This document shows positions 8,154 through 16,189 of a DNA stretch of 34,045 bases, piece after piece. Numbering within the stretch: the first letter of the stretch is position 1; every line of letters begins with the position of its first letter. The notes beneath the pieces are model-generated. The model was not told the origin of the DNA. It ran no database searches and worked only from the letters and a program-made list of their open reading frames with translations. A program made the position numbers and the translations under genes. This DNA comes from JBEIGE01 sp040382055 (GTDB lineage Bacteria; Pseudomonadota; Gammaproteobacteria; Burkholderiales; Burkholderiaceae_C): the NCBI GenBank assembly GCA_040382055.1, contig JBEIGE010000028.1:1-34045 (forward strand), written 5' to 3'.

Positions 8154-9431
8154 TCAGTCGCCCGTAAATACCGTCAGCACACCGGTGTAGCCATACACAT
8201 GGTTGCGGGCAATTTCACCGCCGGCAAAAAACCCCACCAGCGGCACATCCCCCAGGGCGTGACGAACGATTTGCAGTTCTGCACTGGCACCACCAAAGTG
8301 CGGGCCACCCCGACCGGAACAGCTGACATACACAGCCCCGGCGATGCGCCGCGCCGGGTGGGGCGCAGCTTCCAGCTCCGACACGCCCAAAGCCTGGACA
8401 GTTGCCACCGGCAACTCCTCGGGTTCGAGCTCTTCGCGGATTTCAGCACAAATGCGCATCAGGTCAGCGCGGGCGGCTTTGGCGTTGCGCTGGCAAAAAG
8501 CCAGTTGCATGCCGGGCTCCACCAGGTCAGCCACTGCCAAGCCACGGCGTGTGGGGTCAAGCCCGATGATGTGGCGCACAATCACATCGGGTCCGAAATT
8601 GCCGGTACGCCCGACCGGGCTGCTGTCGTTGACAGCGGCACTGGCCTGGGCTTGCCGCATCAGGCCGACCAGGGTGGCGCGCACCGCCTGAAGGGCTTGT
8701 GTGGGCTGTTCCAGTGACACATTCAGGTCTTTAAGCAGAACGTCCAGGGCGGGCTGACCATCGAGTTCAATCACCAGATTGCGTTCGGCCTGGGTTACCC
8801 GCCGTGCCTTGCTGATGGGTAGACAACCCTGGGTCACGCGCGATACCAGGCGCACGTCCGGGCCGAAAGCCACACCGCTCAAGCCACCGTGAAACACACC
8901 GGTGGACTTGCCCTGTCCGCGCATGAAACCGTCTCCGCCCATGGCAAATTGCACCGCCTCGCTGCGGCTGGCAGCCAGACCACCAAAGAGGTAGCCAGAG
9001 TCGGTGCGCTGCGCCAGTTCCTCGATCAGCTCGGGAAGTTCGGGCGTGTTGCCATCCGCATGCACCAGCGCGGTATGTGCCTCAAATCCGATGTTCAGGG
9101 GAGCGACGCCCGAGAACACACGGTATTGGTCGCTCGGCAGCTCACACAGCATGACGGCCATCGCGGGTTCGTCAAAATACTCCACGTTGTTGGACGCAAT
9201 GCCCACACCCACCGTACCCGACCAGTCGGTGACCTCGGGCAGTTCGACGCTAAGGTGGGCCAGGATGGCTTGCGCCTGCCCGGCATAGTGGTCGGTGATG
9301 TAGAGCAAGGCCAGGTTGGGGTTGGCGGCGTAATCGCTTTGTGTCATCTGCGCACGCAACTGGGCCAGCACCAGGCCGGCGGCCATCTCCCACTGCGGGT
9401 GGGTGGCGTGACCGTAGGGAAACAGCTTCAT
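8154..9431 (-). CDS. FIST domain protein (FIST N and FIST C)
   Basis: The 425-residue soluble protein fits the FIST family of proposed small-ligand sensors. It has an N-terminal FIST segment (residues about 30-225; ALLYITDHYAGQ, GTVGVGIASNN, GYLFGGLAAS) and a C-terminal FIST_C segment (about 235-405; VGRTGNFGPDVIVRHIIGLDP, SCSGRGGPHFGG, PLVGFFAGGEI). No transmembrane segment, kinase or GGDEF part is attached. It sits 9 bp after the PhaM-like gene and 2 bp before lplT, implying one transcript. No good ribosome site precedes the ATG. The family assignment is good; the ligand is unknown. Confidence 0.85.
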   Translation of the reverse strand: MKLFPYGHATHPQWEMAAGLVLAQLRAQMTQSDYAANPNLALLYITDHYAGQAQAILAHLSVELPEVTDWSGTVGVGIASNNVEYFDEPAMAVMLCELPSDQYRVFSGVAPLNIGFEAHTALVHADGNTPELPELIEELAQRTDSGYLFGGLAASRSEAVQFAMGGDGFMRGQGKSTGVFHGGLSGVAFGPDVRLVSRVTQGCLPISKARRVTQAERNLVIELDGQPALDVLLKDLNVSLEQPTQALQAVRATLVGLMRQAQASAAVNDSSPVGRTGNFGPDVIVRHIIGLDPTRRGLAVADLVEPGMQLAFCQRNAKAARADLMRICAEIREELEPEELPVATVQALGVSELEAAPHPARRIAGAVYVSCSGRGGPHFGGASAELQIVRHALGDVPLVGFFAGGEIARNHVYGYTGVLTVFTGD

Positions 9432-9440
9432 GACGAACGC

Positions 9441-10196
9441 TTAGCCAGTCCTGGCGCTGCGGGGTGAACGAACAGTTGATGAGTTTTTGGCTTTAGCCCT
9501 TTTGGCTGCTGGCTTCTTTGCTCCTGATTTGGAAGCAGAGAGCGGTTTGGTCGTTGCTGATTTTGGGGCGGCAGCTTGTCCAGATCTGGCTTTGGCCCTT
9601 GCTGGTGAGCTTGACTTTGGCCCGGCTTGAGCGCGTGCTGATGTTGTGGTGCTCGAAGCCGCGTGTCGTGACACCTCTTTCATGGCACCGGCGGCAATCT
9701 GCTGGAACTGCTGCGTCAGCGCGCCCCAGAGTTGCATGGGGTCAATCACGGACGATGGCGCCGGTTTATCGTCCTGTGCTTTGGTGTCGGGTTCAGGTGC
9801 GGGTTCTGGCTCGGCTTGTGGTTCGGGTTCAGGTTCGGGTTCGGGCTTGACTTCAGGGGCTGGGCGGACTGTCATGTCCGGAAATTTGAAGGCATTGGCC
9901 ATGCTGGTCATGTCCACGTTCATGCCCTTGAGGGTGGCCAGTGTCATTTTCTGCAACTCCAGCGCCTGAATCGTGGCCTTCAGGGCGGTTGCATTCTGGT
10001 CGAGCCAGAACTGCACGGTTTTGAGCTCGTCGATGCGCTTGTCCAGCTCTTTGGGATCCAGCGTGGGCGCCACCCAGTTGGAGACTCCTGGCAAGGCAGA
10101 GGCAGCGCCTTGGTTCATCTTGGTCAGGTTCGTCAGGTTTTGCAAAAAATCAAAACCCGGCACAAATTTGCCGAAACCCGATGCTGAATCGCTCAT
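9441..10196 (-). CDS. phaM: PhaM-like polyhydroxyalkanoate granule regulatory protein
   Basis: PhaM of Cupriavidus necator activates PHA synthase and tethers granules to the nucleoid. This 251-residue protein has the same plan. An N-terminal granule-associated region has GFDFLQNLTNLTK (residues 14-26) and the conserved helix block TLDPKELDKRIDELKTVQFWL (45-65). A Pro-Glu repeat linker follows (about 115-135). The tail (185-251) is rich in Ala, Lys, Ser and Arg, histone-H1-like, and suited to DNA binding. The ATG at 10196 is chosen for its AAGGAGTG ribosome site; an upstream start would only add eight residues. No PHA synthase or phasin gene is in the window. Confidence 0.82.
   Translation of the reverse strand: MSDSASGFGKFVPGFDFLQNLTNLTKMNQGAASALPGVSNWVAPTLDPKELDKRIDELKTVQFWLDQNATALKATIQALELQKMTLATLKGMNVDMTSMANAFKFPDMTVRPAPEVKPEPEPEPEPQAEPEPAPEPDTKAQDDKPAPSSVIDPMQLWGALTQQFQQIAAGAMKEVSRHAASSTTTSARAQAGPKSSSPARAKARSGQAAAPKSATTKPLSASKSGAKKPAAKRAKAKNSSTVRSPRSARTG
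9783..9856 (-). repeat. Degenerate hexanucleotide repeat encoding a Pro-Glu linker
   Basis: On the plus strand this reads as repeated GGTTCG/GGTTCA units, encoding alternating Pro-Glu in the PhaM-like protein. Such tracts change length by slippage, so linker length probably varies between strains. Confidence 0.65.
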
Positions 10197-10286
10197 GAAC
10201 ACTCCTTGAAGAACAAGCAATGCGTGCAGTCTACCCTTTCAAGACGCGTCTGCGCGACAACCAGGCGACAGCCTGACATCGCACCC

Positions 10287-11267
10287 TCATTCCACGCGGC
10301 CAATGCGTTTGACCAGAGCGACCATATTGCGGGCGTCGCTCTGGACAAAGCGCTCGAATTCAGGCGTGTCCATGAATTGAAATGACGATCCGGCAGAAGC
10401 CAGGGCTTGGCGCGCACGGGGGTCTTCGGCGGCGGCCTTGGCCGCCATGCGTAATTTTTGTACCACCGCGTCCGGTGTGGCGGCCGGCACGAACAGGCCT
10501 GACCACTGGGAATAGACAATCGGCACGCCCAGTTCTTTCAGGCTGGGCACATCCGGCAACGAGGTCAGCCGGCCCTCGCCCCAATGGGCCAAGGCACGCA
10601 GCTTGCCCGCTCGAATCTGCTGCACCACGCTGGACGGGCCGGTAGAGACGGCATCCACCTGCCCGGCCAACACGGCCAGCACGGCCGGACCGGCACCTGT
10701 GTAGGGCACGTGGAGCATGAAGCTCGACGTGGCCGCTTTGAGTTGCTCCATGGGCACATGCATGGTGCCGTAGTTGCCTGAAGATCCAAAGGTCAGCGTG
10801 CCTGGCCGTGCTTTGGCTGCGGCCATGAACTCGGCATAGGTTTTCCAAGGGCTTTCGGCTTTGACGACCAGCACCGTCGGGTCTGCGGTGAAACGCGCAA
10901 TTGGCTTGAGCTGATCCAGCGTGAACATGGGCGCACGCTCGAGCACCTTGTCGGCTTCGGGCAACACCACCACGGAAGAAAGCGCCATCAGCACGGTATA
11001 GCCATCAGGCCTGGACTTGGCCACTTGTGCCATACCGATGCCGCCGCCTGCACCACCCTTGTTCTCCACAATCATCTGCTGACCCAAGGCGCGGCCCATG
11101 GCCTCGGCCACCGGGCGACCCACCGCATCGGCCACGCCACCGGGCGGGAAAGGCACCAGCATGGTCAGCGGCTTGGCAGGAAAGTCCGCCTGGGCAATCG
11201 CTGGCAGACCCATCAGCGCCGCAGCACAGACGACGGCGAGTTGAAGCAGGTTGCGGGTCAAAGTCAT
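10287..11267 (-). CDS. Bug-family tripartite tricarboxylate transporter substrate-binding protein
   Basis: This 326-residue periplasmic protein has a clear signal peptide (residues 1-26, cut near AIAQA) and the Bug hallmarks: FPAKPLTMLVPFPPGGVADAVGR (29-51), VVENKGGAGG-like VENKGGAGGGIG (67-78), the PDGYTVLM block, PGTLTFGSSGNYGTMH and PYTGAGPAVLAVLAGQVDA. Bug proteins bind carboxylates and similar small acids. Here no TctA/TctB membrane genes are near, as is common for orphan Bug genes in Burkholderiales. Its ATG overlaps the FAH-family stop by ATGA (11264-11267), so the two are translationally coupled. The ligand may be the acid that the hydrolase degrades. Confidence 0.9.
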   Translation of the reverse strand: MTLTRNLLQLAVVCAAALMGLPAIAQADFPAKPLTMLVPFPPGGVADAVGRPVAEAMGRALGQQMIVENKGGAGGGIGMAQVAKSRPDGYTVLMALSSVVVLPEADKVLERAPMFTLDQLKPIARFTADPTVLVVKAESPWKTYAEFMAAAKARPGTLTFGSSGNYGTMHVPMEQLKAATSSFMLHVPYTGAGPAVLAVLAGQVDAVSTGPSSVVQQIRAGKLRALAHWGEGRLTSLPDVPSLKELGVPIVYSQWSGLFVPAATPDAVVQKLRMAAKAAAEDPRARQALASAGSSFQFMDTPEFERFVQSDARNMVALVKRIGRVE

Positions 11268-12145
11268 AGTTCCTCCACCGGGTTGTTGAGCTCGCCCAGG
11301 CCGGAGATGGCGATGCGAACCACGTCGCCCTGACGCAAAAACTTGGGCGGGTTAAAGCCTACACCCACGCCCACCGAGGTGCCGGTGGCAATGATGTCAC
11401 CCGGCAGCAGTGTCATGGCGGCAGACATGGTTTCAATCAGGCTGGGGATATCAAAAATCAGCTGGGAAATATGCGCGCTCTGGCGCAGCTCACCGTTGAC
11501 CCAGGTCTGCATGGTCATGTCGGTAGGCGCTTCGTCGCGGGTGGTAATCCAGGGCCCGAGCGGGCAAAAGCCGTCCAGTGACTTGCCCAAAAACCACTGC
11601 GCATGGTTTTTTTGCAGATCACGGGCCGTCACGTCGTTCATGGCGACAAAGCCATACACATGCGCCATGGCATCGGCTTTGGACACATTGCGGCAGGCTG
11701 CACCAATGACCACACCAATCTCGCCTTCGTAATCCACCGAGTTGGTGTGCCTGGGGTTGAATCGGATCGGATCGGTCGGTCCGTTGAGGGTGAGGGTGGC
11801 TTTGGTAAAGACCTGCGGAAAAGCCGGTATGGCAGAGGCCGCGCCAGAGGTGGCATTGAAGCCGCTCTTGTCGAATTCCAGTGCATGGTCATGGTAGTTC
11901 TTGCCTACTGCAAACGGGTTGCGCAAAAAGGCTGACAAGGGTGCGAGAAACTTCACCTGGCCCATAGGCACGCGTTCGGTCACGGCTGCCTGCAGTTGTG
12001 TCACCGTGAGGCCTTGTTGAATCACTGCCAGGGCCGGGTTTGGATGCGCGCCGATGTCACCACCAAGCAAAGCGGCTTCCTGTTTGGCTTCATCAATCAA
12101 GGCAAATCTGGGTATGCCGGCATATTGCACGCGTGCGATTTTCAT
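11264..12145 (-). CDS. Fumarylacetoacetate hydrolase family protein
   Basis: The 293-residue protein shows the FAH-fold catalytic blocks: AVGKNYHDHALEF (residues about 77-89), VDYEGEIGVVIG with the acidic metal ligands (about 133-144), FVAMNDVTARDLQ, the GPWITTRDE segment and the LPGDIIATGTSVGVG block. Members hydrolyse or decarboxylate 2-oxo-4-enoic or acylpyruvate compounds with Mg or Mn in aromatic and sugar-acid breakdown; the exact substrate cannot be read from sequence. AGGAAAAACA lies upstream of the ATG. It is first in a two-gene coupled unit with the Bug protein. Confidence 0.87.
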   Translation of the reverse strand: MKIARVQYAGIPRFALIDEAKQEAALLGGDIGAHPNPALAVIQQGLTVTQLQAAVTERVPMGQVKFLAPLSAFLRNPFAVGKNYHDHALEFDKSGFNATSGAASAIPAFPQVFTKATLTLNGPTDPIRFNPRHTNSVDYEGEIGVVIGAACRNVSKADAMAHVYGFVAMNDVTARDLQKNHAQWFLGKSLDGFCPLGPWITTRDEAPTDMTMQTWVNGELRQSAHISQLIFDIPSLIETMSAAMTLLPGDIIATGTSVGVGVGFNPPKFLRQGDVVRIAISGLGELNNPVEEL

Positions 12146-12198
12146 ATTGTTTTTCCTGGGTTGCAGAGTGAAAGGCGCTGATTATCGCAAGATCAATA

Positions 12199-12702
12199 TC
12201 AATGCTTGTGCATGCCCCCCCCCATGGGCGGCATGGGGTTGCCCGGCGTCGCAGGTGAAACGCTGGCCACAGGTGAAACGCTGGCTATGGGCACTTTCAA
12301 TTCAAGCTTGCTTTCTGCTCCCTTGGCATCCTTGAACAACAGCGTCAAGGGCACGGTGCTGTCTTTGGGCAGGGCGGTTTTCAGGTCCATCAGCATGACG
12401 TGAAAGCCGCCAGGCTTGAGCTCAAGCGTTTTACCGGCAGGCACTTCCAGACCACCGGTGACCGCACGCATGCGCATGATGTCGCCTTCCATCTTCATTT
12501 CATGCACTTCCACCACGCCCGCCACCGGCGAGGTCGCTCCCACGAGCCGGGTGCCGTCTTTGGCGGTAATTTTCATGAAGGCGCCCGTGGCCTTCTGGCC
12601 CTGAACCGTGGTGCGGACCCAGGCGTCTTTGACTTCCACGGCCTGGGCAAACACGGTGCCGTAGGACAGCAGCAGCGCGGCAAGGGTGAATTTAACTTTC
12701 AT
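12199..12702 (-). CDS. Periplasmic copper chaperone PCu(A)C
   Basis: The 167-residue protein has a signal peptide (residues 1-19, cut near VFAQA) and a PCu(A)C domain. The copper site is visible as H67-x10-M78 followed by H101-x-M103, inside VHEMKM..MRMR and GGFHVMLM. The tail adds a Pro, Met and His segment ending GGGMHKH, likely an extra copper-binding end. The family carries Cu(I) in the periplasm, often toward the CuA centre of cytochrome oxidase. The ATG at 12702 is chosen because AAAGGAAAACGCC precedes it. It is the last gene of the metal-handling run, 32 bp after the DUF1775 gene. Confidence 0.92.
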   Translation of the reverse strand: MKVKFTLAALLLSYGTVFAQAVEVKDAWVRTTVQGQKATGAFMKITAKDGTRLVGATSPVAGVVEVHEMKMEGDIMRMRAVTGGLEVPAGKTLELKPGGFHVMLMDLKTALPKDSTVPLTLLFKDAKGAESKLELKVPIASVSPVASVSPATPGNPMPPMGGGMHKH

Positions 12703-12734
12703 GGCGTTTTCCTTTAAAAAATGAAATGACGGTT

Positions 12735-13283
12735 TCAATGCTGATGACCGGCCGGGCCGGATTCGATGATTTCCAGTAGGGCGGCTGGGCTTTTCAGGCC
12801 TTTGGTGGAGGTGCCGGTGGCGGGAATCTGGGCCCAATCAATGACTCCTTTTTCACAGGTTTGCAATACCCGAAACCATAGCGCCCCCGCTTTGGCAGGA
12901 AGGCTACCACGCAACACAAACTCGTCATACCAGGCATCGGGCAGCGCGCTTTCACGGCTGGTGGCCGTCCAGCTGACCCCTACCACGTCCTCGGTCACCG
13001 TCCTGCCATGGCTGGTGTAAGGCTGGGGCAGCTTTTCCTTGCGTGTGGTCAGCGTCCAGCCGGGCTTGGGCATGGGCTTGGCGCCCTGAAAGCCAGCCGG
13101 AAGAAAGACCTGGATACCGGTGGTCGGGCTGCCCTCACAGCCATGGCCGACGCGAAAGCTGGCTCTGTAGCTGGTACCGGCCAGCGCTGCCGGATCTTGC
13201 AACACGACGTGGGAAAAAGCGGTTTGTATTCCCATCAAGGTGATGAAGATTGCTATCGAAAAATGAGTGACTGGTTTTTTCAT
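12735..13283 (-). CDS. DUF1775 (YcnI-like) periplasmic protein
   Basis: The 182-residue protein has a signal peptide that would be cut after Ser24, exposing His25 at the new N-terminus. YcnI-family domains are known to bind copper through such an N-terminal His brace. The family block RVGHGCEGSPTTGIQVFLPAG (residues about 45-65) and GVSWTA..LPDAWYDEFVLRGSLP are present. The C-terminus ends GHQH, another possible metal ligand. It lies between the TonB-dependent receptor and PCu(A)C genes, a setting typical of YcnI proteins. An AAGGA lies upstream of the start at a rather long spacing. The function as a copper chaperone is inferred. Confidence 0.88.
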   Translation of the reverse strand: MKKPVTHFSIAIFITLMGIQTAFSHVVLQDPAALAGTSYRASFRVGHGCEGSPTTGIQVFLPAGFQGAKPMPKPGWTLTTRKEKLPQPYTSHGRTVTEDVVGVSWTATSRESALPDAWYDEFVLRGSLPAKAGALWFRVLQTCEKGVIDWAQIPATGTSTKGLKSPAALLEIIESGPAGHQH

Positions 13284-13304
13284 GGTTCAGGATTTCCTTG
13301 GGTT

Positions 13305-15659
13305 TCAAAAGCTGTGCTTGAGTTCAACGACATAGGTGCGTTTGGGGTAGGGGTGGAAGTTCCAGTATTCCTCATTGGTCAGGTTGTCAATGCCAATGGC
13401 TGCCACCGTTTTGGGCGCGACACGGTAGCGGCTGCGCACATCCACAATCAGGTATCGGCTGGCACCCATATAGGCAAAACCGTTGATGTCCGAGTTGTTG
13501 AGTTGCGAGAACTGGTCACCGCTGTAACGCACGCCCAAAGTGGCACTGAGTTTGTCGTCAAAGCGGTAGCTGGTCAGCGCCGTGGCACGCCACACCGGCA
13601 CACGGGGCTGGTACTTTCCGATGCTCGAGGGCAAGGCCACATTGCTGATGATGCGGGAGTCGGCGTAAGTGATGCTTGCGGAAAAGTCGAGCCCTTTGCG
13701 AATAAGGTCCTGACCAGTCAAGGCAGCTTCGACACCTTTGGTATTGATGGCATCCACGTTCTGAACCCTGGACACGGTGGTGGAGCCGGGAATCAATTGC
13801 GAATACAACGCGTCGTTGGTGTCCTCGTTGAACACGGTCAAACGCAGCAGGCTGTTTCCCAGGTCTTTTTCAATAGACAACTCGGTAGTCCATGATTTTT
13901 CAGGGCGCAGGTTCGGGTCGTTGACAAATGACAGGTTGGCATTGGTGATCGCACCGTAGAGCTCCTGAACGGTGGGCATGCGTACAGCGCGCCCCACAGA
14001 ACCTTTGAGCACGGTGTCTGGCGCCCACTGATACGCCAGCGCTCCCTTGGGCGAGACAAAAGTCTCGTCCCGGCCGTCATGGTTCACCGGGGTGGAGCCG
14101 AGCAAACGGGTGTATCCGCCGTTGGCGGTCCAGTTCTCTACCCGCGCACCGAGGACGGCTTTCCATTTGGGTGCGAAACGCCAGGTGTCCTGCGCATACA
14201 GGGACTGGGTCTGCGTTTTGCCACCTACATCGCTGATGGTGGCGCCAGGATCGTCCACCAGCCAGTTGCCGGCGATGCTCGAGCGCAGAATGCGCAGCTG
14301 GTAGTTGTCCTGCTGGAAACCGAAGTCCACGATATGCGCACCCTGCATGCCTTGCGGCCGCCAGGTGCCACGCGCAGACCAGTTATTCCAGCCGGTGCCA
14401 TTCTGGTTGGTCAGGGAGCCCGGACCGCCGTTGAGACTGGAGGAGACCGGGATGGCCGTGGAAGACGCTGCACTGGACAAGGTCGTCGCCCGCTGCAGGT
14501 CGCGCCCATAGTCGTAGAGGCTGGCCGCGAGCTCCCAGTCCCACACCCCTTTGGTGTTGCTCTTGAGGGACAAGCCGTGCATGGTGTGAGCCAGACTCTC
14601 CCGGCTGGCGTTGAACGCACTGTTGAGGTTGTAGGTATTGCCGTTGATGGCCACGTTGCCGGTATACACCGGCGCGCCCGCAGCATTGCGCAAATAGCTC
14701 TGCGGGTTTGCGTCAGAAGTGTTCATCCAGTAGCCCAGGATATAGCTGGCTCGCAGGGTGGGCGTCACGTCATAGGCCAGCTTGATCTTGGCCTGGTCCT
14801 GCACCGTACGGTACTGGGTGTTGGTGCCGACGATGAAATTGTTGACGCCGAAATTGTTGGGTGTCAGCACGGCACCGCTGACCGCCGGATTGGCACCGGG
14901 TGCTGTTGTGGACAGAGGGCGAGTGGCGAACACCAGCGGCTGGCCCTGACTGTCGGTATGGTTGAGGTGGATCCACCACGACCAGTCCCCGTTTTTGTTG
15001 CCCAACGAAGCACTGGCCTGATTGCCGCTGTAGGTCTCATTGGTGTTGTACATGCTGAAGTTCTGGGTAAAGGCGCTGAGCTTCGCATGCCCCTCAAACT
15101 GCGTGGGCATGCGGGTGACATAGTCCACCACGGCGCCGACAGAATTGCCCGGATAGGCGGCCGAGAAAGGGCCGTACATCACATCCACCCGCTCGATTTC
15201 CTCGGGCGAGACCATGCCCCAGCGCGGCGTGTACGTTGCACCGTTGCCCAGGTAGTTGGAGAGCAGGATCCCGTCGGCATAAACTGCCGAGCGTGCGCTG
15301 TTGCCGGTGCCCGAGGCGCGGCTGGACAGCACTGCATGGTTGTAGTCGCCGATATAGCGTTTGCGCACCAGCAGGCTGGGAAAGTACTTGAGGGCGTCCT
15401 GGCTGTCGGTGGCGTTGACGGTTTGCGCGATCTGCTCACGCGTCACGCCCTCGATGGTGGTCGGGATTTGTGTGGGCAAAGAGGTCGGTTGGCCGCTGGT
15501 GACCGAAACCATGCCCAAGGATTTGACGGGCGCATGGCCTGTCGGGGACGATGGCGTGTCAGAAGCTTGGGGCGGCGGCTGAGATTGTCCCAGCGCCGGT
15601 GAATTTAAAACAAAAGGAAACGCCATGGCGACAGCCAAGGCAAGGCGATTTTGACGCAC
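13305..15659 (-). CDS. TonB-dependent outer-membrane receptor, probably for copper
   Basis: The 784-residue protein has a signal peptide ending near SPALGQ, a plug domain (about residues 55-190; GVTREQIAQTVNATDSQDAL, SARSAVYADGILLSNYLG, ERVDVMYGPFSAAYPGNSVGAVVDYVT), and a beta barrel ending in the aromatic-terminated strand YVVELKHSF. LGMVSVTSG before the plug may be the TonB box. I place the start at GTG 15659, since CTGGAG lies 6 bases upstream and a clean signal peptide follows; a TTG 33 bases further upstream is less likely. The substrate is not evident from sequence. Copper is inferred from DUF2946, YcnI and PCu(A)C neighbours on the same strand. Confidence 0.9.
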   Translation of the reverse strand: MRQNRLALAVAMAFPFVLNSPALGQSQPPPQASDTPSSPTGHAPVKSLGMVSVTSGQPTSLPTQIPTTIEGVTREQIAQTVNATDSQDALKYFPSLLVRKRYIGDYNHAVLSSRASGTGNSARSAVYADGILLSNYLGNGATYTPRWGMVSPEEIERVDVMYGPFSAAYPGNSVGAVVDYVTRMPTQFEGHAKLSAFTQNFSMYNTNETYSGNQASASLGNKNGDWSWWIHLNHTDSQGQPLVFATRPLSTTAPGANPAVSGAVLTPNNFGVNNFIVGTNTQYRTVQDQAKIKLAYDVTPTLRASYILGYWMNTSDANPQSYLRNAAGAPVYTGNVAINGNTYNLNSAFNASRESLAHTMHGLSLKSNTKGVWDWELAASLYDYGRDLQRATTLSSAASSTAIPVSSSLNGGPGSLTNQNGTGWNNWSARGTWRPQGMQGAHIVDFGFQQDNYQLRILRSSIAGNWLVDDPGATISDVGGKTQTQSLYAQDTWRFAPKWKAVLGARVENWTANGGYTRLLGSTPVNHDGRDETFVSPKGALAYQWAPDTVLKGSVGRAVRMPTVQELYGAITNANLSFVNDPNLRPEKSWTTELSIEKDLGNSLLRLTVFNEDTNDALYSQLIPGSTTVSRVQNVDAINTKGVEAALTGQDLIRKGLDFSASITYADSRIISNVALPSSIGKYQPRVPVWRATALTSYRFDDKLSATLGVRYSGDQFSQLNNSDINGFAYMGASRYLIVDVRSRYRVAPKTVAAIGIDNLTNEEYWNFHPYPKRTYVVELKHSF

Positions 15660-15680
15660 ATAAAACTCCAGAAATTGACT

Positions 15681-15734
15681 AAATCGGCCCAAAACCCTTT
15701 AAATAAGGGACTTAGGCGCTATGAATTCAATAGC
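15681..15734. repeat. Palindrome-bearing intergenic segment, possible interspersed repeat copy
   Basis: Between the DUF2946 stop and the receptor start lie two inverted repeats: CCCTT-TAAAT-AAGGG (15695-15709) and GCTAT-GAATTCA-ATAGC (15718-15734). Palindromes with GCTAT..ATAGC arms recall short repeats scattered in Comamonadaceae genomes (recollection, not searched). Read on the minus strand, the first hairpin is followed by TTTT, so it may also lower read-through from DUF2946 into the receptor gene. Confidence 0.35.
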
Positions 15735-16103
15735 TCAGGAGGTTTGTGGCGGACCGCGCGCCGGCAGTGGTGCCGCAGTCAGTGCGGCAATGTGGGCAGC
15801 CGCAAGGGGCTGCAAAACGTGGGAAAGCGCGCGCTGGGTTGGGGCCAGCGAATCCGATGCAAAAGGGGGTGGCGCGCTCGGGTTAAGGCACAGGGGGCAG
15901 TCCATGCTGGCGCTTTGCGCTTGCGCGGTGCCATCTTCGCCAATCACCATCAACTTCATCGCCCCGGTGCTGGTACAGATCAGCTCCGTGCTTGTTGGGT
16001 TGACCAGGGGTGAGGCCATGGCCGCTGCCAGCGACATGGCAAAGCCCAGCAACACAAAACGCGTCAGTTTGCGTGCTTGCTGGAACAGGGAGGTGGCTGG
16101 CAT
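15735..16103 (-). CDS. DUF2946 family protein
   Basis: This small protein (122 residues) has one hydrophobic N-terminal segment (about residues 14-31) and the family-typical CPLC pair (C69, C72), which could bind a metal. DUF2946 genes commonly sit beside TonB-dependent receptors and copper chaperones, as here, where it is the first gene of the run. No Shine-Dalgarno precedes the ATG; instead CATAAT (16115-16110, minus) ends exactly 6 nt upstream, suggesting a leaderless mRNA. Its molecular function is unknown. Confidence 0.75.
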   Translation of the reverse strand: MPATSLFQQARKLTRFVLLGFAMSLAAAMASPLVNPTSTELICTSTGAMKLMVIGEDGTAQAQSASMDCPLCLNPSAPPPFASDSLAPTQRALSHVLQPLAAAHIAALTAAPLPARGPPQTS

Positions 16104-16115
16104 GCGTCAATTATG
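16101..16115 (-). promoter_or_regulatory. Putative leaderless promoter -10 of the metal cluster
   Basis: On the minus strand CATAAT (16115-16110) is followed by 6 nt and the DUF2946 ATG. The FNR box at 16122-16135 would lie just upstream, over the -35/spacer region, a position where a bound protein would block RNA polymerase. Confidence 0.4.
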
Positions 16116-16121
16116 CCGCGG

Positions 16122-16135
16122 TTGATATGCATCAA
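16122..16135. promoter_or_regulatory. Perfect FNR/Anr box
   Basis: TTGAT-ATGC-ATCAA matches the FNR-family consensus TTGAT-N4-ATCAA in all ten defined positions. It is centred 61.5 bp upstream of the DksA-type ATG. With a -10-like CATGAT at 16157-16162 and a start near 16170, the box is centred at -41.5, the class II activation position. Confidence 0.75.
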
Positions 16136-16156
16136 ACCGTTGGCGATTATTAGGCG

Positions 16157-16182
16157 CATGATGAAGGCTTGGTCACCAGGAG
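16157..16182 (+). promoter_or_regulatory. -10 element and ribosome site of the DksA-type gene
   Basis: CATGAT (16157-16162) matches TATAAT at four of six bases and has the right distance to the FNR box. AGGAG (16178-16182) precedes the ATG at 16190 by 7 nt, giving a leader of about 20 nt. Confidence 0.4.
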
Positions 16183-16189
16183 AATTACC

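Noticed and set aside
10242..10251. AGACGCGTCT palindrome between the PhaM-like and Bug genes
   Set aside because: Short GC-rich palindromes are expected by chance; no T run and no promoter link.
14079..15602. Long plus-strand open frame (507 codons) opposite the TonB receptor gene
   Set aside because: It lies antisense to a clear receptor with plug and barrel, has no recognisable domain, and reflects GC-rich codon bias.
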